From the NCBI GenBank assembly GCA_001643675.2, contig LSRY02000010.1, positions 67,001-131,000 of the forward strand: 64,000 nucleotides of DNA. Direction: 5' to 3'. The notes beneath the pieces were generated by a model. That model was given only the letters and a program-made list of their open reading frames with translations, did no database searches and was not told where the DNA came from. The DNA comes from Monocercomonoides exilis. Lineage: Eukaryota; Preaxostyla; Oxymonadida; Polymastigidae. Of this stretch, positions 47,300 through 59,200 are shown one piece after another. Position numbers and translations under genes: made by a program. Each line of letters starts with the position of its first letter. Position 1 is the first letter of the stretch.

Positions 47300-50200
47300 T
47301 CAAGCAGTCAGCTCCTTCAACAGCCGCTGGGCCTCCTCTCGAGCGCGCGAGCTGATCTCGACTGTGCTCCTTTTCTCCTCGCTTGCCGACTCCTCCAGGC
47401 TTATTGCGTCTGATGCTGTGAACATCACAGCGCCTGCCGGCATGCGGCCCAGCAGCTCTCTCTTCACCCCCTCCAGCGATGGCCGTTTCTGCCAGTCGTA
47501 CCACAGCAGCGCCTCCACAAACTCCGCAAAGTCTGAGCCTCTCACCAGCTTCAGATTCGGCCTCTCCCCGCTCGCGATCTTCTTCCCTGCAATCACTGCC
47601 TCATACTCCCCAAATGGCACATCGAGCGTCAGACACTCCCACAGCATCATCCCAATCGAGAACGCAACTGTCTTCTTTGTGGCATGCTTCTTTGCCCCGT
47701 TCATCAGCTCCGGCGCCTTCCATCGCAAACACTCATTTCTGTTGTCTTCATCATCCTCAAACGCTGATGAAGGTGGGGGAGTGCGTGTGTATCTCTTGCT
47801 CCTTCTTGAGCCATCAGACGAAGATGTTACAATCGTGGATGATGAAATTGAAGATGAATAGGAATCATCAGATGAAGAACAGTCAGAGTGCATGGCGATG
47901 CAGATGACCATGTGTTCTGAAAACAGCACAATGTGAGGACTCAGATTAGCCAACGATTGAAGTTTGTTTTCCATCTCATCAAATGAGTGAAGTGCTCCAT
48001 TTGCCACCCAGAACAGGATTTGGGCAGCGGTCACTTCTCTCTCCTGAAGAGTGCCAATCGCCATCTCTTTCTTCTCATTCCTCCCATGAAGCAGCATGAA
48101 CAGCGAATCTCGCAGATCCACAATTAGCTTCTCATGAGGCGATGAGCATGCCATTGCATCCACCAGATTCGACATCGATGAGGTGGTTGGACACATGCTC
48201 TCTGGTCGAACAAATGTTGTGTCTGTATCTGAAGTGTCTGTTGTTGAAGTGGATGAAATTGAAGGTGAGGGTGTTCTCTTCCTTGTTTCCTCTTCCTCTT
48301 CCTCCTTTTCCAGTGCCCAATCGGGAATCTTGTCTGAATCTCTCCCCAATATGTATTCTGTCGAGCCACTTTCACTCAGCAAATGCTCTGATGATTCGGA
48401 ATGTCCCAAGCTTTTCTCATACACCATCTTCTTTATCCTCTCTTCGTTCTTCTTTTCTGCTTCCCTCTCTGCTCTTCTCCACTGCTCCTCAGGTGACATC
48501 TCCATTGTGATCATTTCAAATGCCTTCGGATCCTTCTTCACTGTGTCCTCCACAATCACTTCCAATTCTTCTGCTCGTCTCTTTTGTTTACTCCACCGTA
48601 CAATAAACACAATCAAAGCGATTAACAGAATAACGACAATCACAATACACACTATGAAAGGCCATGCAATTTCTTTTTCTTTCACTGTTTCAACAACAAT
48701 TCCATCTCCACTTGTCTGGCTTTTGCTTCTGTTCTTCAACACCACAGAAGAAGTGGATGCCGAGCGGATTGGCCCAAACAGAATCGAAACAGTGACTTCT
48801 GCCTCATCTGGCGAGCCTTCGAGTATTGACGAGGGAATCGCGCCATGAGCTTCTGTCTCCGAGACAAACCCGCTCTCGGGGAATTCGTATTTCTCCACTG
48901 CCTCCTCATCGCCAAGTGCTGTGACAACCTTGAACAAGAGGTTGCAGGGCAGGAGAAGCGCCCCACAAAACACAAGCTGTGTGGTTGTGCCTGTCTGTGC
49001 CATGGTCACGTTCGTCAGCTGTGGGATGAACAATGGAGATGCCCGGTCACTTGCCAAACCCCCCAGCTCGCACCCTTCGCTGGAAATCCACAGAGACGAG
49101 TCTGGCAGCATTCCATCTCCTCCCTTCACACTCACCAGCACCAGCTTCCCGTTTGCCTTGCACAGCACGTTTCTTCTGGCTGACTGGTAGTTCGGGATCG
49201 AAGGCGCATTGCCTGTGAAGTTGGCAGCCTCTGCACTCACACAACCCCCCGACACACTCAGTCCACCCTCAGCCGAGTTTGCAACGGTGGTGTCTGCCAT
49301 CGCCACCTCGCTCTGTTCTGCATCCACAACTGATCCATTCCAGCCGCACAGCTCCTCCGCTCCACCAGCTGCACCTGAGCTGGAAAGTGACGAAGAGGAG
49401 CCGCCAGTGCTACCATCAAACAGGCATGTGCACACCCGAGCAGCCGAGCAGCGCAATATCGATCCAGCACTTCCTCTTTCAGCATGCGACTGGCAGCCAA
49501 CAAACGAGCAGTTTTGCATGACAACAGGATTCTCCAGAGAAATCAAAGAAACAGCAGCCGACGCATCTGACTGGACAGAAATGTTGCTGAACTGGATCAA
49601 TGACAATGACATCTCATCGCTGCCTTCGTTGTCTGCCAACACCTTTCCACTCATCTTTTCCACAACAACCAATGTGCTCTCAGCCCTGATCTCCTCGAAT
49701 GAGACTTCGTGAAGAACAAACCCTTTTGTGCCCTGCGAAAGATCGAAGCAACGCTGACCCAATTCAACTGACGACAGGCTCAGCCTGTTCACTGACAGGA
49801 AGCAGTCCACACCAACAAAGAACGAGCGGAAGCCCACCGAGCGCACAGCACACTTCTCGATTGTGCATTCCCCGCTGCTGCACATGATGAGGGTGGGGAG
49901 GCTTGGAAGGCTTGGAAGGCTGCTGGGGCTGCTCTCTTCAGCAGGGCAGATGGCCGATGAGATCATTTGGAATTCAGCATTTGCGGCTGAGAACACAAAC
50001 GAGTGGGTCAAGGAGAGATCCCTGCCAGGCGCCAGCTGGATGCCTTCCACATTCACACGCCCAGCTGCCTCGACCAGAGCATCGCGTGTTTGCACAATCG
50101 GCTCGCTGAACGAGACCACTGCCATTTTGCTTGTCTTCGAGGTGAGCGATATGTTCTCGAAATCAGCCTCGCACTCGAGCAATCCCACACTCTCCACCAC

Positions 50201-53200
50201 AACAGCACTCCCATACTCAATCACAACATGGCCCAGCCCATACCCGATCGAGGCACACGGCTGCCTTGCCGAGCCGCACTGCCGGCTGTTGCTCCCGCCA
50301 CCCGCCTCGCCCCCCGCCGACGACACAAACACCACAGCCGCCTGGTATGTGGTGATGAACGAGATCAGGTCGACCACCCCTTCGCTCAGATCGTCCAGCC
50401 CGCAGATCGCGTTGATCCGGTTGTACACCCCTTCTCGCAGGTCAAACCGGAACTGCGTCTCGTTGATCTGCCCCGAGATGTTCCGGCACACAACAAAGAT
50501 GTCCCGCCCGTGCCTCGCTGCGTTGCTGTCAAACTCCATCTTCTGGAACAAAAACCCCAGCTCCCCGTCCATGCTCGTCTCCAGATACACCCCGCCGCCC
50601 ATCCCTGTTCCCGTGGAGCAGCTGCACTGCATCAGTGTCGAGTTCACACAGGCGAGCCGTCCTCCGCTGCTCAGCAAATAATGCACAGCCCCGCCCTTTT
50701 CTGTGCTGCTCGACCGGCACCCTTCCACATCTGTCTCGTTCACAACAACCTTCACCACGCCTTCTCCCCTGCTCCAAACAACACACGACTTGTTCGCTGT
50801 TTGCACAATATCCACCAACGTCGATCTGAAGATGGATATTGAGGAAGGGGAATTGGGAGAGCGGTTGGTGCTGCTTGCTGCTTCGACAAGGGAGCAGTTG
50901 GACAGGCTGCATGAAGAAATGTGGATGGCATCGAATGTGCCTGCTGATCCTGCATGCAGCAGAAACATCGAGCACACGAGATGGGCGTTTGTCGACTCAA
51001 ACTGTGTGCAGGTGAGACTTCCTGCTTCCACAACCGCAAAGGAATAAGCACCCAGCTCTGCGACACTTGTGTGTGGCTCAAAAGCACACTTGTCCAGAGC
51101 CAATGAACCCTGCTTGTTGAGGATGATTGCGCTGACTTCGTTGCTGAACCCGTTGACAGCTTGGAGGGAGATCCCTGAAAGGGAGAGGCTCCAGCTGTTC
51201 AGGAGGAATGGGTTGGATCCCTGGCTGTCTTCCTGGAACAGCAGCACTGACCGCGCTGCTTCCTCGCTGGGCAACGACTGGCAGGTGAAGTTCGACAAGT
51301 CGGCGGGACGGCTGATGGCTGTTGAGCAGCCGATGCTGATCGTTTTGTGTGCAGCCGAGGCGTCGATGTGCTCGAAGCCAGTCACAAATGATCGGCAGGG
51401 ATCGTTCGGCGATCCACACCGGGCAATGTCGAATCCGGCATTGGACAGGTGGATCTCGCTGGAGGTGTACGGAACAAGGAAGCGGAACAGATCAGCATCG
51501 ACAAATGTTTGGTCGCTCCCCACAAGCGCATTCGGATCATCGACAAACGGTTCATACGGGAAGTGGAAGGTGGCTGGGGTGACACTCGCATTGATGTCGA
51601 AGCAGTCCACATATATGTTTCTGCCTTTGGCTGCATCGTTGCTCGCAAAAGTGACTGCCTCCAAAAGGAATGGCTGCCCAGCTGCATCTGCTTCTGTGCT
51701 CTTCACATACAGCGCACCTCCTCTGCCTGTCTTCTTGTTGCACTCGCCGTGGCTGAACTCGCACCCAGCAGCACTCAGATGGCACCCGCTCCCCAGACTC
51801 ACACCAACCAGCCCGCCTGCATCGCATCCCAAGGCACGGCTCCCTTGAAATGCAGTTGTGTTCATCTCCAGAGAGCCGTTGATGCACAGGAGAGACGAAG
51901 AGGGAGCAAAAGCACCAAACACACACCCCTCCATCTGCACACTGCCTCCTTCAGCACGAACAAGTGTGCCTTCAATCTGAGGAGTGCCAGCTGGGGCAAA
52001 CGAGCAGTTGCCGAACAGAAGCTGGCCTTGAGGCGTGGAGGAGGAGATGAGCTCGGAGTGGCGAAGAAAGGCTCCTCCAGCAACAGAAAAATCGAGGCGG
52101 TTGAAGCTCAGCCTGCCTGTGCTCAGAACAACACAGCTGCGGGTGCTGTCCAGAATGGCTGATGCAAATGTGATTGTTGCCTTTTCGGTGCTGCTGCTGG
52201 AGGCGACTGTGCTGGATGTCAGGTCAAACTCGTTTTGGATGAGCGCCGATGCCTTGATGGACAGCGTCTTGTCGGCTGAGCCCGGATTGATGTTCAGCAT
52301 GCCTCGCCAGAGCGATGCACAAGGATACGCCTCTGACCCGCACCCCAGGATATCGAAGCCGCTGGGAAAGATGCAGGAGCTGGAGGCCTGGCGCTGCTGC
52401 AGGAAGAGGCGCAGATCGTGCACACCACCCGAGAAGAGCCGTTCGTCTGTTCCTTCGAGATCGTGTGGTGCATCTCCCGAGCTGATGAGATCCACCAGTC
52501 TGGCTGGTGTTGCTGTTGTGTTCAGGTCGGCACACTTCAGAAACAGGTTGTTTCCGAAGGCTGCTTCATTCCCTCCAAATGTCAGATGCGACAGCTTGAA
52601 GCTGTTTGTCGAGCTCTGGTCGATCCCGAGGAATATCCCTCCGCCTTTCCCTTTTCTTTCGCTGTTGTCATTGTAATTGCCATTGCCTTTGCCATTGATG
52701 TTTCCATCCAGCACACACTCCTGGAACGAGCAGTCAGACATATTCAGCTTTTGCGACCCAGCCAGGCTGCACCTCAGCGCTGCCCCATTCCCAGCAGACG
52801 ACCGACACCTGCTCCACGAGCAGCTCCCAGACAGCTCTGCATCCACTCCGCTCCCAATGCTGAGTGTGCTCCCGCCATTCAGCACACAGTCCTCAAACGA
52901 CGATGCCTTCAGCTCCAGTGCCCCGCTCCCTTCTCCAACAACCAGCCCAGCCCCACCTGCTGAGACCGACTCCACACTGATGCGTGTGAGATGCGCGCTC
53001 CCTCCACACATCCAGACAAACCCGCCACTTGCTGCAAAGCACATGCCCCGCACCCCAACCGCATCCAGCTGCGCCTTTCCACCCCGGATGCACAGCGCCC
53101 ATGCTCCTGTGCCTGTGTGACTCTGCTCCTCGTCTGCTGCTCTGAACTCGCACTGCCGCATCAGCAGCGTGCCTTCTCCCACCAGAACAGCTTCTGTGTG

Positions 53201-56200
53201 GCTCAGCTCTGCCGGCATGCTCAGCACCAGCTTGTGGATCGTCAGCGTGACTAGCGCCTCGCTTGGGCTCACCACCAAGTGCCCACCTGCGCCCAGCACC
53301 AGCAGCGATGTGGTGTTCCGCCCAGCAATCGTGAGTGCCTGGTTGTCTCTGCGGATCTCTGTGGCGAGTGCTGCCGAGCTCACAACCAGGATTGTTGTCT
53401 GCTTCGTGCCCATCCTCAAATACCCTTCCGACACACTCTCGCACGGAAACAGGTCTGACCCGCATGTGGGTGTGTCGCTCCCGCTCGCCTTGTCGACAAC
53501 CACAATCTCCTCGCTCGACGAGAACAGATACCGCTTCAGCGTCTCGTCCACCACTGCCCCTGAGCTCCCGTCGTGCACCCACAGCTCGTCATCCTCCATC
53601 TCTGCATCAAACGAGTCTTCGAAGTCCAGCGGCCGGATCGTGTTGCGAGGCGATGGGCACTCCAGATACAGATGCCTGCCCTTCCATGCCCTGTTCGCCA
53701 CAAATGTGTTTGACTTCATCGAGATGGCCGATGTTCTCCCCAGCATCGACACATACAGCCCCCCGCCAAGTCCGCTGTCTCCATCCACCCCGCTGCTGCT
53801 CACCTTGTTCGTGTCAAACACGAACGTGCCTGTCTGCTCCACACTCGCAAACACACTCCCTCCTTTCATGCTCGCGCTCATTATCTCACAGCTCACAAAT
53901 GTGCAGCGCTCGAAGCGTGCTGTCTGGCTGGCGCCAATGGCACAGCTCACCACCCCTCCAAACCCGGTGTGTCTGTTCAGATTCTCAAATGTGACGTTGC
54001 TCACTTCGCTGCTCCCAACCTCGCTCATCGCCACCACCGGGCAGTACTGCTGCGCCGAGTTCGAGATTGTCGAGTTCCCCAGCTTCCACACCCCAACCCT
54101 GCTGACACTCAGCGCCCCGCTCTCCGACTCTGTTGCCACATCCTCCAGCGTGAGGTTGTGGATGGCAGCTTTCTCGATCTCCTGAGCATCCCCCTCAAAC
54201 ACAAATGGCCCAACAACCCCAAAAGGCGTGCCTCTGATCTCGAAGCTGCTCATGCTCAACGACCCCCTCACAACACGCACAATCGCAAACCCACACTTCA
54301 GCCCAGCTGTTGCCTGCAGCACCGACTGGCAGCTGCTCAGCCCAAGCACCCCACCGTTGCACACAATCAATGCCTTCCTGTTTGTCAGCACAGCCGGATG
54401 CGCAAAGCACACAGAAACAAACGCCACCTCACATGATGTCTCAATCAGCCCTGCCTGTTCTCCTCGCCCACCATTCACAACACCCATCGTGCCCCCAACC
54501 TCCCCAGCCGATATCACTGTGGGACAAACCTCGAGATGCACCTCGTCTTTGAGGGTGAAGGGGCTCAGGATCTTGATCGCCACCGACTGCTGTGCCACTA
54601 GCGGGCTTGCTGCTTGCGCAATTGTCTCGCAGGGATAGTCCGAAAACCCGCACACTGCATTGTCTGCCCCGCCATCAGCCACACACCGCTCTGCCGGTGG
54701 AGCGCGGAAGAACACAACAAGGGGGATGGGTGCCTGCGTGCCAGCGGTGTCTGTGCTGCACCCACACAGATCGTTCAGATCGGCAACTCCCTCAGCAATG
54801 TCGAACACAAACCCCAGTGTTCTGTTATTGGCCACTGATGCCAGCTGCTTTGCCTGCAGGAAGAGGTTGTTCCCGCTGTCAGCTGTGCATCCGCTGAACG
54901 CCACACCCCCAACCACAAAGTCCACTGCCCCTTCCTGAAGCACACCAAACAACCCCCCGCCAAACCCTCCACTCCCGGCTCCTCCTCGATGCGATGTGCA
55001 TTTCGTGAATGTGGATGGAGCAGCAGCAGATGCTGTTGCTGAGCCTTCAGAGCTGGTGATTTTGGCTGTTCCGCCTGCCTCCATCGCAACACACACCCCA
55101 CCTCCATTGCCATCTGTCGCGCTGCACATCTCGAACGAGCATCCCTGGATCGCCAGTGTCTGCTCGCTCTTCACAGTGCACTCGACACAGCTCCCATGCC
55201 CAGTGTTCCGAGACTGGTTGATGAACGAGGTATTGGCGATCTCGAGTGAGAGCGCTTGGTCAGAATGCACAGCCTGGCAGGGATGCTCCTGCGATGCCAG
55301 CTCAAAGCGCGCATCCTCCATGGAGGCTGCTGCGCCTGCAGACCACACCCACACCAGACCCTTCGGCGACGATGTCCACGTTTCCACAAAGGACACATTC
55401 CCCATCACCAGCACACTCGTCCCGCTCATGTTTGCACACTGCGTGTCGATGAGCCTGATCCCCTGCCACACCACATCCTCCACCACAACACGCCCAGACA
55501 GCGCGGTGAACAGCGTGAATGTGTGCGAGGCAGCTGACTGGTGAGGGATGAAGGAGGCACTCGACACAGCAAGCGTGCCCTGCGAGGCCTGGCAGAACAG
55601 CGAGCGGTGCTGCTTGATGGAGAGCGGAAGCACAAAGCACAACGAAGAGAATGCGGCTGTCGACGATGGCAGCTCTCCCGAGAGCACAACCAGCCCCTCA
55701 CCACCAGATTCCTTGCCAATCACAGTGCACTCTGCTCCTGGTGCTGCTCCGCCAATCTGCAGATCTGCTGGATCAGACAGGCCCAGTGCCTCTTCCATCG
55801 CGAACGGACCTGCCACTTCAACACGCTTGGGCCATCCTGAAAGGCGCCTCACAGCCTGCGAAAGCGTGTGGCACGGATACGCTGCAAACCCGCATGCATC
55901 AACATCCAGCCCAGCTGCCGAGTCTGCATGAGCCGTGCTCCCCATTTCTCGAACGAAGAATATGAGCGGGATGGCATGTGCCTTGTCGCTGCCATCGTAC
56001 CCCTCAAACGCGTGGACAGCTGTGAGCGGGCTCTCCACCGCAAAGGGGAGCGTCTGTGCGGTGGCGACTGATCGCAGCCTCGGTGCTTCAATGAAGAGAT
56101 CGTGCCCAAACGATGCTTCGTTCGGATTGTCTGCCGAAAAGACTGGATCAGACACCACAAACGGAGCAGCCTCGCCTGCAAAGCGCACCAGCATCCCTCC

Positions 56201-59200
56201 TCCCAGACCGTGCATGCTGCCTGTTGGAGCTGCACATCCCACGAATGTGCACCCAGTCACTCTCAGCTGTGTGCACTTCCCCATGCTCAGTGCCAGTGCA
56301 CCCCCACCTTCGCTTGCTCCACCCACACTGCACCCTTCAAACCAAGTGTTCTCCATCACCACCATCCTCCCGTTCTCTCCCTCCACACACTCGCCATCAC
56401 CACACTCAACATCCACACACGATCCGTTCCCACTCGAGCGCTGCATCGACACAAACGAGCAGTTCATCACTTGCATTGTGCTCAGCACTCCTGCCTTCAC
56501 AAACGGAGACTGTGCCTGTGAGACATCTGAAATATTCGAGTTCTGCAGAGTGAGTGACCCACACAAAGACACCCCAATCACTCCACCTGCCCCACCTGTG
56601 GTGGTGTTCGTGCATGCCAGCCCATCCATCACACATTTGCTGTGCTCTCCTTCCACACCCACAAGGCACCCAGACCCAAATCTGATCCCACTCACAGCAA
56701 ACGAGCTCACATTCACTGTTCCCTTCTCAACACGCACAAACACACACCCAAACACTGTGTCTTCTTGCTGCTTCTGCACCCCACACCCTGCCATCGTGAG
56801 CATGCTGCCTCGGCAGACCACCACACTCGCAACACCCACCCCAACACCCGACCCCATCCTGAACACAATGTTCGACAGCGTGTTCCTCTTCTCTGACACA
56901 ATCACCCCATCCCCACCTGCTCCACTGCTTGTTATCTGCCCCATCCCAATCAGCGTGTGCTCCTGCTCACACCCGACTGCCCACTCCTCTCGCTCCATCT
57001 CCACCTTCTCCTCCCACACAAACCCTTCCTCCAACACAATGTTCTTGTTCAACCCCCCAAACCGCAGTTGAGCAATGTGCGCCAGTGTGCTGCACCCATA
57101 CCCGCGATATCCACACCCGCTGAAGTCCCGGCTGTTCGCTCCCCCCACAAACCCTGGCCCTCCAAACTCCTGCAGATACAGGCACAGAGGGATTGCATAC
57201 GATTCGTCTCCGCCTTCAAACCCCATCAGCTCCTTGTGATTCTCTGCCTCAAACTTCACCTCAAACTGCATGCTCGAAACACTCACCGACCAATTCAGAT
57301 TTTTCACATCCACAAACACATTCTTCCCCCTCCACCCCTCGCACCCTGAAAACACAACTTCCCTCCCAAACACAAACCACCCAGACTGTCCTGCCTGTCC
57401 TGCCTGCCCTCCACCCTCCACAGCCTTCACATACACCCCGCCTCCTTTCCCCTTCTGCTCCCCCTCAGCACCTACACTGCATCCATCAAACCTGACACAC
57501 GAATTGTTCCCAATCGCCACCCCGCTCTCCTCCCCCAGCCACACTGCAACTGCCCCGCCATTCCCCTTCCCACACATGCATCTCTCAAAACTCACATTCC
57601 CCAGCTCCACCACCTCCTGCCTCCCCAGTCTTTTCTCAAACACACTCCCATCCCCTTCCACTCGGCTGATATCCCGAAACACTGAGTCTGCCACTCGCAC
57701 CTGCCCTGACGCTGCCCACTCCACCAGCGGCTTGCCCTTCAGCACAAACGACGAGATCGTGCTCAACTCCAGCACCAGCACCCCATCTTCAACCACAAAC
57801 ACACTCTCCACATATTCTGTCTGTGGAGCGCAGTTGCATGCTATTTCTGCCTTGCTGAACACCAACAACCCCGAGTCTCCCACTCTCACCAGCGATATCT
57901 GCTCGTTTGTGCTCTTCGTTATTGCCACACTGCTCACATTCACCAACCCCCCTGATATGTCCACAAACGGTCCTCCCACTCCTGCCGGAACTGCAATCCC
58001 TGGCTTCTCGCTCCCTTTCCCACACACATTCACCACCATCCCACTGAGCACCAAAGCCTCATTCGGATTGAATGCCGAAGGCAGCAACACGATGTCTCCC
58101 CCATACGGGTTCTTCAGCTCCTGCAGCGCATAGTGGATTGTTGCACATCTCTCCCCCTCCACTTCCTCTTCGCCACACCCAGCCCCATCAGACCCATTTG
58201 ATGCATGCACATATCGCACTGGATATGCCAGCCAGAAATCGTATCCAGTGGCAGAATTATTGTAGAACACCCTATTCTGCCTGTTTGTTGATGATGACTG
58301 CTCAAACGGTGTATCTGTCAGCACAAGCGGCACAAAATACAAATCATGCCCCTGCTTATCACTTGCCACATTGTTGTGGAAATGGCAGAACAGCATGAAT
58401 TTTGGCTTTGGATTATCAGCTGGCGGAGTGTAGGCTTCGAAGTACAATGCCCCGCCATATTTTGCTTTGTTGTTCACAAACTTGCATTCACTCATCCTGA
58501 ATATTCCTATCAATCCATCTCGTGTTCCAAATGCTCCTGCATACGCATCTCTTGCAATGTTATTTTCAAAATCACAGTCGATCACGCTTAATGTGTTCAA
58601 CGTTGAAGCGTTCTGCCTGTAATAATATAAGGCTGCAATTCTCGATGCATTATTGTTCATAAACACACAGTGAGATGTACTCACCCCTTCTGAAAAAGGT
58701 CCATAACACATGATTCCTCCAACATGATATGGATTTGCAGTTCCGTTAATTATTAATGAATTGTTGACGGATATAGACTTTATATTGCTTGCCAAAATGG
58801 TGGAATGATATTTTGCAGTTGAATTGATAAATGTGCATGACTCAACATCGAGTTCACTCGAATAACCTCGAATACTAATGGCAGCTCCTCCATTCGCAAT
58901 TTCATCTCCTTCAATTTCGGAGATGCAATTTGTGAAAGTGTCATTCATAAAGGAGCAAGAAATAGATCTGTTAACTCCTGTTCCAATGTATTGCTCATTC
59001 AAATTTGACTTTCGCATGTTGCGATTGAATGTGTTGTTCAGTGAATGAAGAGATGCTGTGTGTGGGGAGTTGATGGAGGAAACAATCCCATCATAGAACA
59101 CATCCTCCACTCCCTCAAAACTGCAGCTCAACATATCCTGCGAAATCTGTGCTTTCATTGTTCTGCAGTCACAGCCTCTTGCGCTTCCGGTGATGTTTGC

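Noticed and set aside
48183-58133. Many long open frames antisense to the large beta-helix gene
   Set aside because: They are shadows caused by high GC and few stop codons; none has a domain, while the opposite strand has clear motifs throughout.
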